A stretch of DNA of 64,000 nucleotides from Phymatolithon calcareum. Lineage: Eukaryota > Rhodophyta > Florideophyceae > Hapalidiales. Numbering within the stretch: the first letter of the stretch is position 1; every line of letters starts with the position of its first letter. Position numbers and translations under genes: made by a program. Where the stretch lies: contig OZ345373.1 in NCBI GenBank assembly GCA_977006965.1, positions 434,001 through 498,000 of the forward strand, written 5' to 3'. Shown piece by piece: positions 39,155-50,136 of the stretch. The notes below the pieces were generated by a model, which made no database searches, was not told where the DNA came from, and worked only from the letters and a program-made list of their open reading frames with translations.

Positions 39155-41072
39155 TGTCTATGTGACGGGAATTTTCCCTCAATTGAGGGAATGAGAATCA
39201 TTTTTTTTTGTCAACGAAAGCTACTCATTATTAGGCTCATCAAACGCATCAAGCTCATGGATGTGTTCAACATGCTTAGCAAAACAGTTTCTACGAGTTG
39301 AAGTGCCACATATGTTGATTGCGGCGCCAGCAAGTCCATAACATGATGAGAACACGAGGGTTAATTCCTTGACTTGTCAGACTCTGCAGTTGTTTTGAAC
39401 CGCTAAAGTAGTCATCATGCCACTTGTGGCTTACTTTCTATCTTCGGGGGAGTTAAGTGTGTTTCAACACCGCCCTTGGAGCAAAGAACATCGATGAATA
39501 TTGCGCGACGCAAAATGAATCCGGGAGGACATGGCGCCTTGTACCAGAGTATGGGGCCACAAGACGACGCAGTACAACTGTATTATGGGCAGTTTCACCT
39601 TCTAAACTGTTTTGCTTCTCGCCCTCTGCCGTGGTCCCCAGCTCAAGATGTAGCATTATCTCACGTCTTCCTTAGTCTGAATTCTGTAACTCGTAACATT
39701 TCTCTGGTTTACGGTGGATGGCGATGTACTGAAGGAGGCCATTTTCAATCCAATGGCCTCCGTTGCCATGCCAAAGAGATATGAACTTTTCAAAGCAAAC
39801 CAGGTCTAACAGAAACACAGTGGGCTTTTTGTGATCATTAATAGCATCGACAAAATCCTGAACGAGCGCCTACCGATACTGCACGGACAACATAGTGCCT
39901 TGTTCACTTGGTTACACGGTGAATGTGATGCACCGGAGGTACTCGGAGAACCTGGCTGTGGTCATCCCACTGTTTGAAAATGAAGGAGCGAGGATATACT
40001 TGTTCCCCATGGAAGACTTCCATAAATCTCTTTGCGCCCAACTCATGAGGACGAGTACTCCGAATATCTTAGCTTCCATTGTTCCTATTCGTTTCAGCTT
40101 AGCGGGTGCCAAAGCAAGAATTGTTCGCAGATGCACTCGGCGAAACATAGTCATGAAGGAATCGTACGGTGTGTGGAACCCGATGCCACCATTCTCGGAT
40201 AAAACTTCTCCGTTTATAGTGCGAACTTTCCAGAACTGACGGGGAATCCTTCCCCCAACTGGACATAGAACTTGGCGCTCGAACCGTGGCACTTCATGAG
40301 CAAATATACTCTGCGCACAGTCTCGTGCAATGATATCAAGCTCCTCTTGCGATTATTTTCCCAGAACCATGCAGGTTGTAGGCGAGAGAGCCCGCAAGAG
40401 GGCGTTCAGAGCTCCTGTTGACTGTATGGTAGGTTTGTGTTGCCTTCTGTCGAGAGTGTGGTTTATACTGAACGGGGAACTCGGCGTTTGGCGAAGAAGA
40501 TGTTCGACCGCGAGTACTGTAAGCCGGCGTTCGAGGTACAGAATTTTGCCTGCTGGGACTCGATTCAACCATTCGAGAGGAATGAGCGCCTTCGTCAGCC
40601 TTCCCTGCCTTGACGTTAACAATCTTGATAGTCTTAATCTTAGTCTTCTCGATTGGTTTCTGAACAAGGACCCATTTCAAGCGAAGTAACGTGCTCGAGC
40701 GACCCTGATTTCATCAACGTGCACCTCTTGAACAGTGCCGTTCACCTTTTTTGACTTGTAAAACGCTCCGTATAGTCGGCAGCACTCTGCGAGACTTGTC
40801 AATGATGTTGCTTTGGTGTGTACGGCTGCACCGACCACTCGGCGCGGGTCTTTTTCTCGAGGCATGGCAGATGTGTTTTTTCTGAGTGACCAACAGATTT
40901 TCGTTCCTACCGGCGAGCGACGTGGTTTTAAGGTACTAAAAGGGGTACTCCCCACCAAGAACAAAAGGTCAGCTTTCCGAATCTGGCGCTAAAAAACTGT
41001 TCCGCATTCTTTTTACAAACGTTTTTGAGCTTTTAAATCCACCCTCAATTGAGGGTGTTCATCACATAGACA
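39155..41072 (-). mobile_element. piggyBac-like element 2
   Basis: Ends TGTCTATGTGA (39155-39165) and inverted copy (41062-41072). Flanked on the right by CTAG (41073-41076) and on the left by CTAT (39151-39154), one substitution from CTAG. CCCTCAATTGAGGG palindromes lie just inside both ends (near 39177 and 41042). 1918 bp, with transposase on the minus strand. Confidence 0.82.
39230..40964 (-). pseudogene. piggyBac-like transposase of element 2, broken
   Basis: N-terminus close to that of element 1 (REKDPRRVVGAAVHTKATS), frameshifted near 40680. The piggyBac domain entry is at 40292-39912 (QVLCPVGGRIPRQFWKVR, DSFMTMFRRVHL, FGVLVLM). After further stops, a central block at 39656-39453 contains NTVVLRRLVAPYSGTRRHVL-PDSF, corresponding to the family's conserved VVxRLxxPYxGxxHxVxxDNFF segment with the second catalytic Asp. 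The Cys-rich tail (CFAKHVEHIHELDAFDE) ends near 39230. It keeps more of the core than element 1 but has several stops and frameshifts, so it is inactive. Confidence 0.82.
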
Positions 41073-41260
41073 CTAGTCATCGCAAATACAATTAAGCATA
41101 AGGTAGTTCCTCTATCTCTGATCCAAGTTTGCAATCTACCTTGACGCAAAGTGTAACGGTTAATCGATTGGTTAAGCAGCTCACTCTAATTGTGAACCGG
41201 AGTGTAGAGCATTCCCATTGGAGGCACTTTCCCAAGTTGTGCTTTTATTAACATAAAATA

Positions 41261-41328
41261 GGGAGATGCTGTGCACAGCATCTCCCAACATGTTGGAGCC
41301 CAAGCGCTCGAGCGCTCGGGCTCCAACA
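41261..41328. repeat. Two adjacent long palindromes
   Basis: 41261-41286 is a perfect 26-nt palindrome centred on GTGCAC. 41291-41328 is a near-perfect 38-nt palindrome centred on CTCGAG with a single mismatched pair. Each could form a hairpin in RNA or DNA. They lie about 240 bp ahead of Cys-rich copy 4. Confidence 0.85.
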
Positions 41329-41379
41329 CAGCAAGGCACGAAATGCACCTTTTTTTAGTTGCATTCACAACTTAAGAAT

Positions 41380-41567
41380 TGCTGGAGACACGGAGGTGTT
41401 TCAATTGATCCCGGCGTTCACACCCTTCTCCAATGTTGTTTAATTTAGTTTTTTGGTAGCATCGCAGCGACGACGATGTCGAGCCCAAGGTGACCCTCGC
41501 CTGACTCGCTGTGACACGTTCCGCTGGAGAAATCCGACTTCGCTAACAGCCTCGGGGTTTTCAACGC
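41380..41567 (+). promoter_or_regulatory. Upstream region of Cys-rich copy 4
   Basis: Diverged form of the leaders of copies 1-3: GAGACACGGAGGTGTTTCAA, CCTGACTCGCTGTGACACGTT, AATCCGACTTCGCTAACAGC, then the ATG at 41568. The core order is kept, which supports a functional constraint on this leader. Confidence 0.55.
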
Positions 41568-43260
41568 ATGGCGATCTCTCTCTTCCTGCTCCTTTCTGCC
41601 GCTGTTCTCGGTCACTGTATATTTCTTTCTGCTGCTCAAGATCTCTTTCCATGTGATGACGGTTTCGGGTGGACCAACAGCACTGCCATAGACAAGCCGA
41701 AGCATACAAAAACGGCTGTTGCGAAGCCGAAGCAGTCTGTCAAGGTGTACGCTGATGAATGTCTCAGTAACATCGAATGCCTCGATTCCGAGTATTGTTA
41801 TGCTTCAGGGAGGAGCAGCAGTATGTATCTACCAGATTGTTCTCTCTATTTAGACCCATGTGATTTTCCGCCAACGCGATGCGTACCCCGTCTTGGCGAA
41901 AACGAGAAATGCGCGATTATAGGCGGGAATTGCGCCGAAGGTCTATACTGTAGAGACAGTGCAACAAGCGAAGACGATCCCGTTTGCGTTCCAGAATTTC
42001 CAAAAGGACACAAGTGCTTTCCAAGAACTCCCAACCCCTGTGCCGGCAATCTCGCTTGCATCGTTCAAGACTTCAATACCGGGAGATGCGATGTTTTCTC
42101 AGGTGAAGAGGGCACTAAGTGTGTGTATAACATACATTGCAATCAACAGCGTGGATTCATTTGCGATCGCAGTGGCCACGGGAAGCCAGGACTTTGCAAA
42201 CGGAAGTCTGCGACCGGGGAGCCCTGCACTAATTCTGAGTGCGTGGGATTTTGTTTGCGCGGCAAAAATGCGAAAGGCGTATGCATGAACCGAAAAGAGA
42301 TTGGGCAGCTATGCACATCCAATGACCATTGCGGACCCCGTATTGACTACTCGGAAAGGTCAGATAAACCCCTTTGCAATATGCACAAAAGGCACGGTAC
42401 TTTGCAAGGCGTCTGCGTAATGCAGTCAAAATTGCTTCGCCTGCCAGGACAACCGTGTGACCCAAATCAAGATGCTTGTGATGCAAGACGACAACTACGT
42501 TGTGACAAATACAACGGAAATTTCGTTTGTATGCAGAAATCCGTGATCGAGTGCCCTTGCGTACCAGACTCACCATTCAGCGAGTGCATTACGGAATCAG
42601 GGGGCCATGCGGTGGAGTGTCGACGTCCATTGCTACCAACCACCAAAACTTCTTACGGACGGCACCTGTGCTTGCGAGTGCCCGAAACGGTGAAAATTGG
42701 AGAGATATGCAATTTTGCGGAATATGCGGTTTGTGAAGAAGGATCATCTTGTGTTACAGGCCGTGGAATAGAACACGACAATGGATTCACTATTCGCAAC
42801 ATTCCAGACGCTGTCGCGTATTGCATGAAACCATTGGCAATTGGAGGTGATTGCAGCAACAAGTTCACAACTTTTTGTGCCAACAGAACTTTTTGCGTCA
42901 ACGGGACATGCGCGATAACGAAAAGCCCATCCGAGGACATCCCCAAGTTTTCAGGCGCCGGTATGGACTGCGATTATCGGCCATGTGCCCCCGGTTTGCG
43001 TTGTGAGAGATATCATTACACGATTTTCAATTGTGTGCATGGTACGGGGATCAACTGTCCAAGCAGGCCAACGAAACGAGTGGTAAGTACACAGCATCCT
43101 GCATATGGTCGGTCTTATATTTCTTCAATCTTGTTTTTTAATCTGACGTTCGGCATGATATTTCATTTCTTACATTCAGATGTGCAAAGATGGTTGGTGT
43201 TTGTCAGATGTGGAAGATCCCGGTACCTGGAGATGCCGCCCAAGAGGGGAGTGTTGGTAA
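41568..43260 (+). CDS. Secreted cysteine-rich protein, copy 4 (probably C-terminally truncated)
   Basis: Most diverged copy. The ATG at 41568 starts a signal peptide (hydrophobic residues 3-23), then DLFPCDDGFG and the Cys modules, intact through exon 1 (505 codons). The intron is 43083-43179 (GTAAGT...TTCAG, CTGACG branch site), 97 nt, so it must be removed to keep the frame. Exon 2 begins MCKDGWCLSDVEDPG and, because of a one-base insertion at about 43251 relative to copies 1 and 2, stops at 43258-43260, giving about 531 aa. The rest of the ancestral C-terminus (CKEYFTCRR..., to about 43540) is recognisable in other frames. Either a shortened functional protein or an early pseudogene. Confidence 0.78.
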
Positions 43261-44307
43261 GCCTTGCATTTATGGCTCTTATTGTAAGGAATATTTTACA
43301 TGCCGAAGGGAGGGTCCAAGAACGTGCTATGATGGAATCGATATATGCGTTACCCAAGAATCAAAACGCGGTACCCGACGTGTCTGCCGAAAGGAAACTC
43401 ATTTGCTTGCCATTATGAGCGAGGATTGTTCGTGTGTTGCTCTCCCCACAAGCATATTGCATGTCCCAAGATCCTCATTTGAGGCGAAAAGTCTTTTTGT
43501 ATGCCGCCATGGGCAGTCAGCGCGTAACATGCTCACAATACCAGTATTGTGTCTTGCCGAGCAAAATATAGGCGACCCAACGTGGCAAGTAAAGATAATG
43601 ACTGCTGGAAGTCAATTGTTCATGGCAGTAGAAGCGCAGTGAGCCGAAGGGCCGGCCCAGTTAAGAAACTGGAGCCTAGAGTGCTGATCGCAAATTACGA
43701 CTGAGATGCGAACTATGAATCAGGAACTCAGAGTCAGAATCATTTCCGCTTTCTGATAAGCTAATTGTGCTTTTACATGCGTGCTGTGGCTCGAATCTTT
43801 GGTATAGCTCTCCGTATGAGCATGTATTGAAAGTTTCCTATGCTGGGCCAGAAGGTAATGTAACATTGGCCGTGGACCCAGTCAAGGTCTTCCCGAGAGA
43901 GGCAAAAAAGAAGTACTTTCGAGTCTGAAGAATTCAGGGAAATTTTTTACTCGATCGCACTTACGACCATCAGGAGCAAGCTTTTGCACCATCGAGAGAT
44001 GAACTAAAGCTCTCCCCTCCATTCTACTATTACGAGGAAATGTTCATCGCTAGGATACGAGATTCTGCGACATCCTGCTTCACTAGTTGGGAAATGAAGA
44101 GATTTATTCCCCTTGCAGTCTGCAAGAGAGAAAGAGTCAGGGTGCATTGTTAAGAATATTGCTTCTGGTGCTAAATACGTTTAATTTATTAAGAAGTCAC
44201 AATACCGGAGCGCGGAGGTTGCAGGTCTCGAGGTGAGACCGCTCTGGGAGATGATGCAGAGATAGGCGTGAGGTGACAAGTATTCGCTCAGTGGCCGTAA
44301 GCGTTCA
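43261..44307 (+). other. Decayed C-terminal exon of copy 4 and intergenic sequence
   Basis: 43261-43540 is the frameshifted remainder of exon 2 of copy 4, and 43540-43640 resembles the 3' flank of the other copies. From 43640 to 44307 nothing is recognised. Confidence 0.5.
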
Positions 44308-44784
44308 ATGGAGCAAGTCTGGTTCGGCCTACTAAGGTCATCATTACTCAATGATTCGAATCTGAAGTTCCAAACGACGAAGGGCGACGACGAGGAGCAA
44401 TTTACGTACAACTCGGCAAAAAGTCCTGCTCGACAAGTTATGTCCGTTCAATTTGCAAGCGGGGGAAGACATGAAAATCGAATCAAGCCATTCGGGGATG
44501 TTTTCGTCCGCCACGTTGAGCGTCAGGAGAAAAAAATCATCTTCGAAAAGTTTCATACATATTTCTCATCCCAGAAACGCATGGGTGTCATGACACATTA
44601 TCTCGATCTCCGCTGGGTGCCAGAACTTCAGAACTTTAGTGAACGCAATAAAGCTGTGTCGGTAATGTGTGGTCAGCGAGTGGAGCCCTCGAGGAAATCG
44701 CATCCTATAAATATACGGACAAGGAGTCCTCAGGTGGTACCCACAATAGGGTGGCTCTTCTCTTATGCCTGGTATTCTATCTGA
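44308..44784 (+). CDS. Hypothetical protein, 158 aa
   Basis: ATG at 44308, open for 158 codons. A hydrophilic N-terminal half is followed by a charged stretch (VRHVERQEKKIIFEKFHTYF) and YLDLRWVPELQNF. Part of its sequence (44615-44714) is repeated at 48797-48890. No known domain is recognised; it could be a fragment of a transposon or of a duplicated gene. Confidence 0.35.
   Translation: MEQVWFGLLRSSLLNDSNLKFQTTKGDDEEQFTYNSAKSPARQVMSVQFASGGRHENRIKPFGDVFVRHVERQEKKIIFEKFHTYFSSQKRMGVMTHYLDLRWVPELQNFSERNKAVSVMCGQRVEPSRKSHPINIRTRSPQVVPTIGWLFSYAWYSI
44615..44714 (+). repeat. 100-bp direct repeat, left copy (right copy 48797-48890)
   Basis: CAGAACTTCAGAACTTTAGT through CATCCTATAA recurs at 48797-48890 with about six differences. 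The two copies bracket a 4.1-kb segment holding the membrane-protein gene and piggyBac-like element 3. The base run CTCCGCT before it also precedes element 3 (46840), so this copy shows what the element 3 target looked like before insertion. Confidence 0.8.
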
Positions 44785-44789
44785 GCCCC

Positions 44790-45330
44790 TAGCATGTACT
44801 CAATTGGTTTTGATAACTCTTGATAGAAGTTTCCCAAGCCACGGTTCTTCTTTCAGTGCAGGCCTTCTTCATTCTGCATACTCTCGACAATGTATCACTT
44901 TATGAGTGCGTTGGAAGCAAGGCATTTGGGAATCATTGATTAGGTCGTGCATTCGAGAGAAGCTCCGGGGGATGGCGATAAGGAAAGTGCTGTCGTACAA
45001 TACTGATGACTTGATTCCGACTTGGTGGGATTTTGAATGCTGTGTGGTCACCCGATGATGTGTACAATTATGTAAAACAAGTTGACTTACGGGTGGTCAC
45101 CCATACCTATCTTATTTTGCTGGATTGAGCGGTGCTGTCTTTCGTATGAATCCTGGAAGCTGGTCGGGCTGGCGCAATGCTGTGCTGTGCAGCAAAGCAC
45201 AGCATTGCGCGAGCGCAGCCTGTGCTCGAATAGCACTGCACGAGTAAGAGAGAAGAGTAGAACATCCGGGGTAATGGGCATGAAAATGCAATACGAGCAG
45301 CAACTATACGTTGGGGGCGGAAAGGTCAAA
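44790..45330. other. Intergenic; contains a perfect 15-bp hairpin
   Basis: No gene recognised. 45172-45186 and 45196-45210 are perfect inverted copies of GCGCAATGCTGTGCT separated by a 9-nt loop. Confidence 0.5.
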
Positions 45331-46394
45331 TTAGGTAGGAAACTCAGACCGTAAAGCATTTGTGTCCACTTGACTGTAGAGATTGATAACCACGGGGGTG
45401 ACGAGAAAATAAAAGCACATCATCAAAATCGGTGTAGCCTTTGAACTATCAGCGCGAGTGTCATATGTATTCAGGGTAGGCCATAGTAACATTGACGTTC
45501 CCATTGCAATGGGCAGCAATTTTTGCACGGTCAATATTAACAGCAGTACGATGTTTGGTTTCAAGCTGTTTCTTCGTCCTTGAAGTATGCCACTCGAAGA
45601 GTCTGACTGGAGAAACTTGAAAGCACACGAAATCAGAAGGGTGCCCGGGAGAAAGCTGGCTCCCAACAACACTACACATAAGCTTAGAATCGCCATGAAA
45701 GAGAACAGGAAAGTAGAAAATGACTTGCGAAGGGCATACCAACAAAGAAACTGCGAGAATAAGAAGACATTAAAGACATCAATGAATTGGAACCCCAATG
45801 CCAACTGCCGTCGCCGACGTGTCCAAAGCGCACCGGAGAGCCCAGAGAAGAGGCTAATCGTAGTTGTTGATAAATATTGAAGTTCCACACATATCCATAA
45901 ACGTATCCGACGGTCAGTGGCTTAACTGCGCACCACAGTAATGAGTAAAACGTCAAGAGAATAAAACTCAAAAAGCAATAGAATCCACAGATGGGAAAAA
46001 ATGAGAAATTGTCCACCTGCATGAACGAGAAATAGCATGCTAGGTATGAATTGAAAACAGCATTTTCTGACGAAAAGTTTGGCGCCACCAGCGGATGCAT
46101 GGCCACTTGCAGTCCTTGACGCACGGCGAGGAAAACGATGGAAAGAGCGACGAGCCCATTTTTCCATCCGTACAATGGTCCCGGTGTGCCGAAAAACGGT
46201 GATTCGTAACCAAGACAAAGTCGAAGAATGAAAAAAATTATATCGGTTAAGACAACGACGTTGGGGATAAACGCGAAAGATGTGAATGCGTAGGCTAACG
46301 CAGTAGCCCAGTGAGGTCTTTCGACAAACAGGCGGCGAGGCCGTATGGGGAGATCTTCTGCGGCACGCGCGGGAAAGTTCTCTTGGAATGACAT
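45331..46394 (-). pseudogene. Multi-pass membrane protein, frameshifted, family unknown
   Basis: The ATG at 46394 starts a hydrophilic N-terminus (ENFPARAAEDLPIRPRRLF) followed by hydrophobic spans (ALAYAFTSFAFIPNVVVL, LVALSIVFLAVRQGL, FPICGFYCFLSFILLTFY). Between about 45935 and 45880 the membrane-like frame switches to a second frame, which continues with more spans (FMAILSLCVVLLGASFLP, NIVLLLILTVQKLLPIAM, PILMMCFYFLVTPVVINL) to 45331. Together there are roughly 7-9 membrane segments. No intron with convincing sites fits the switch, so a frameshift is likelier. Host-type gene; no transporter or receptor signature is recognised. Confidence 0.5.
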
Positions 46395-46846
46395 AGATGT
46401 GATGGAGATGCTTGTATGGGGGACGGAGTGAAGCGCACTTCCGTTTGAAAATCACGCTGGAGAGAGCACGAGGGGCAGTTCGGGTTGAATAGCTCGGCTT
46501 GGCTCGCTTGAGTGCAATGCGAGACGGACCCTGCCACTTTTCACCCGGGTCGGAACACGCCTTGTTGAAATTTGTTGTATGGTGCGGTATTTGATTGAAT
46601 CGAAAGAATTTCTTCGGGACAGAGTACTGTAGTTTTTTTGAAGTTTATTTAAAAGCCTCACCGTCTTACTAATATACGAACAAGGCTTCCTCAGTTGCTA
46701 CCTTCCAGTGTGCAGACCGTCGAAACTGTGTTGCCGTAGTGTGAGGGCTAGAAAATGTGCGCCTGTACCTCGACCAATTCTATTGGTGCGCTGCTCAATA
46801 ATAAATTATAAAAATAATATCTAGTGCTTATCTTGATCTCCGCTAG

Positions 46847-48792
46847 TGTCTATTGTACGGCATTTTTTCCTCCATTGAGGACATCATATTTCTCAATTAA
46901 TTAGCATGTTTTTCTGGCTTTGACAATGAAGCTTTATTCGCTCTCGGTGTCGTCACGACATCATGCTCATGGAGCATCTCTACGTGTCGGGCTAAGCACT
47001 GCCTACACATGGATGTACCATATATGTGAAGTAGATCATCGCTAAGCCTTGTGCAGGACGAAAAACGTCCTGATACATTTGGAAACATGGCATCCGTTCT
47101 GCAAGGTGTATGTGTGCGCACCCGCAGTATTCCGTTTCCTTCTTGTGGACGCTAGATGAATACCAACACCGCTATCAGATACAAATATCCTCTCTGCCGT
47201 GGCGGAGCGACCTCGAGCGTAGTACGAGCCGTATGAGTTGTCGATCAGCTGCGGTCCCAGCTCGTCGGTAATAGTTGTTGAGTGACTCGGGTGCGCTCCA
47301 GAGTACAGTGATCCCCTATACAGGCCATCGGCTCTAAATGACCAATCTTAAATGCGCACGTTCTTCTCCATATTAATGCTTCATTGCCGACATCGAGTAT
47401 GTCTGGAAATTTGAAGGCATTCGAAATAATAAGTATCACACACTCCTGGTTGGGGCTCGGACAGCTCAACGCCGGCAGATTCACAGTCCAACTAACGCTA
47501 GCAGGTGCGACAGGAGGGATTTCCTTAGGGGGGTTCTGGCTGCGATCGCCAAAAAGTACGGCCGATCTTTGTTCCAACAACATGCCTTTCGTCCTTAATG
47601 GACTGCCCTTCCGGCACTTCCGCACTATGGAAACGTATGAAGCGATCTCGAAGAGCTTTGTTTCTGTAAGGAAACCAGTGGGGTACAATCGATTATCCTC
47701 CCTGATTTTACAACTCTGATGAGTTTTAGGCCCTCTTGAAGGCGCATCTCCGCCATTTCGACACTTGCGAAAAACTAGACCGTGCGAGCAACGGAAACTA
47801 AATATATTCATACATCCATATGCCAATTCTTCCCTGCGTGCCCTGATCTGCTCCTCATTTGTTGCTACATGCGACAAATGGAGCTCTATGCCACTCCATC
47901 TGCATGCCAAATTATGCATCTCGCAGTCATTTTTCTGTTTTCGATCATTTGCCACATAGTGAAAAATGCTAATGGCAGCTCAATGAGCATCCTGGCCGTA
48001 CCATCGAGGTTCAGTATCAGGCTTTCGGACAGGGGCAATAAGGTAGACAGTTTTTTGCCACTCCTACTCCCAAGATTCTTAGAATGCATACTCCAGAGAG
48101 CCAGGAACAGGACGTTGAAAGGTTCTATGATTTCCAGGAGGGGTAGACACAGCACGGTGATTGTCTTGGTGAGTTGTACGTGTACAGGAACGCCTGATAT
48201 CCTAAAGAGATATGTCCAGAATTGTACTGTAAGCAGTATCCGATGTCGAACGAGCGGTTGCATCTTCTTGCGGACGGAGACTTGGTCCGGCACTGTATGC
48301 GGCTTGACCGTCTGCGACAGCATTCCCTGGCTTAGCGTTGTATATCTTGATAGATTTTAACTTAGTTTTGGGCTCTGGATGTTGCACTAAAATTCACTTT
48401 ACGCGCAATGAAGTACTTGAACGACCGTTAAGTTTTTCAACTAGAACCTCCAGAACAGTCCCATTCAGCTTTTTCGACTTTTACAGAGAGCCATAAAGTT
48501 GGGAACACTCTGCTAGACCTGTGGCTATAATTGCTTTTGCGTGAACGGTTGCACCGACTTATCGGCGAGGATCTTTTCTCTGTGCCATCATGAAACAAAC
48601 TTTTCGGGTTGATGATTGAATTTTTCTCCCTGAGCTCGCAAAACTCCTTATATAGGGGAAGTTTTCAACTCCGAGAGCAGAAGAAAGGGCGACCTTTATT
48701 TATGTGGGGCCAAAAAGTGTTCCGCATAATTTTTGTTTACGTTAATGAAATTTGAAAGGTTGCCTCAATTGAGGACGTCCGTACAATAGACA
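46847..48792 (-). mobile_element. piggyBac-like element 3
   Basis: Ends TGTCTATTGTACGG (46847-46860) and inverted copy (48779-48792). Flanked by CTAG at 46843-46846 and 48793-48796. A CCTCAATTGAGG palindrome lies near the right end (about 48764) and a degenerate one on the left (about 46871). On the minus strand the transposase remains include an N-terminal part near 48590-48250 (KSKKLNGTVLEVLVEKLNGR) and a C-terminal part near 47230-46914 (RIFVSDSGVGIHL; DMLHEHD-type tail) matching element 1. The 47245-47955 minus ORF (236 aa) lies between them and is unassigned. Heavily mutated. Confidence 0.8.
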
Positions 48793-48796
48793 CTAG

Positions 48797-48890
48797 GTTC
48801 CAGAACTTCAGAACTTTAGTGAGCGCAATAAAGCTGTGTCGGTAATGTGCGGTGAGTGGGTGGAGCCCTCGAGGAAATCTCATCCTATAA
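48797..48890 (+). repeat. 100-bp direct repeat, right copy
   Basis: Partner of 44615-44714. It begins immediately after the CTAG that flanks element 3. Confidence 0.8.
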
Positions 48891-49288
48891 TGCTGGCGGG
48901 CCTGACCCAGTGCATCTGAGGAGCTCCATTCAGAGTTCAACCTGGTCAAACCCTGGACTTCCGCTTCCCTATACAAAAACAAAAAGGGGACGGGAAGGTG
49001 GGAGAACAAAAGAAACGATTTCTCGATGCGCTCGAGCGGACGGAGGCAGATGTTGCACGGTTGCACCTTGGTTTCTTGCCGTTGAGATGCGTGAGCTCAC
49101 GGTTTGGCAGGTGCTATGATCCTGAGCTACGTGTCTTCCGATACATTTGATTTAGGTTCAGTGTTGGTCGCCGCTGGACCGGCTCTTGTGGCGGTTACTG
49201 CGGGCTTCGAGTTGGGTATGACAATATCCAGGACACTCGTTGAAACGGATGGTCGTAAGGCCGAACGGTGCTGCGGTCAAACCGTATT
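48891..49288. other. Intergenic, no gene recognised
   Basis: Lies between the direct repeat and the 3' end of the Mpv17-like gene. Only short ORFs, in different frames. Confidence 0.4.
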
Positions 49289-50136
49289 TTACACGTGGTT
49301 CATTGTGTGCCTTTTTCGAGGCGTGGGACATTCGTCTTCGTCCCTGCTTCGATTGTTTGATAAACGTTCTTCTGCGTTCCTTGAAATTGTACTTTCATCG
49401 GGCGCATGCGATAGAAATGAAAGTGCAGCTACGTACAGCAGATCCACCACGTTAAGTGCCAGAACGCGAAGGCTTGTCGGGAGCAAAGCAAAACTGAGTG
49501 TTTGGGAGGGGATGAAATCTTCCACGTGAGCAGGAGCGATGAATAGAAATCGCGTTCATAATTGGTCATCAAGTCGCGGAATGAATTTCTATTGACGCCA
49601 TCTTCGAGCAGCAAGACAAGTGGAAAGAAAGCGGTAAGCCAAACAGGTGCAGCGAGAAACTGGTCAATCAAGAGTTGGAATACGGTGTTGCGCCACCCCT
49701 TGCCGCTTGGAATCAAAGCCTCGAGCCTCTCGTAAAGTACGTGAAATAGCGGTGCAGTGAGCAGAGCTCCGACCACGGCTAGCGCGGCAAATCGCCGCCA
49801 ATCGATCTCCGTCGCCCGTGCAGTGAGTTGCGCGATGATGTCACTAATTCCGCCAAGGACGCCGGAGGTGATGCATTTCGTAACCAGCGGACGTCTGGTC
49901 AGCAGGCCCATGTACCACTGCAACGGGTTTCGCGCGTTTGTCACCGACGCTATTTCCACCACCGGGCTTGATACCGATGCCGATATTGCCGCCGTCGCCT
50001 TGTCTAAGTTCCAGGTCTGCCAATGCATCCGAAGTGACATCACTTCGTGCATTTCGCGAGATAGTCCCGTAAAAACCGCGTACGCTCCCTGTGCTACCGA
50101 ATTCCGCCTTCGGTACAGTGTTCCTGGGAAACTCAC
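49289..50136 (-). pseudogene. Mpv17/PMP22-family membrane protein gene with one frameshift
   Basis: Small four-helix membrane protein of mitochondria or peroxisomes. Family landmarks: PLQWYMGLLTRRPLVTKCIT, GGISDIIAQL, DWRRFAALAVVGALLTAP (R-x3-G.....P), LIDQFLAAPVWLTAFF (DQ....P). The first frame ends in unrelated sequence at 49429. From about 49527 the adjoining frame supplies the expected C-terminus (DFIPSQTLSFALLPTSLRVL, VDLLYVAALSFLSHAP) to 49289. A single missing G in TGGAAGAT would explain it. The start is uncertain: 50136 is a GTG, the first in-frame ATG is at 50052 (MHEVMSLRMHW), and a targeting sequence could lie upstream. Real lesion or sequencing error are both possible. Head-to-head with Cys-rich copy 5. 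Confidence 0.82.

Noticed and set aside
41150-41220. tRNA-like stretch (GGTTAAGCAGCTCACTC...)
   Set aside because: No consistent acceptor stem or T-arm could be paired, so I do not call a tRNA.
47245-47955. 236-codon minus ORF inside piggyBac-like element 3 as an independent gene
   Set aside because: It lies between recognisable N- and C-terminal transposase remains and shows no family signature. Kept as unassigned element interior.
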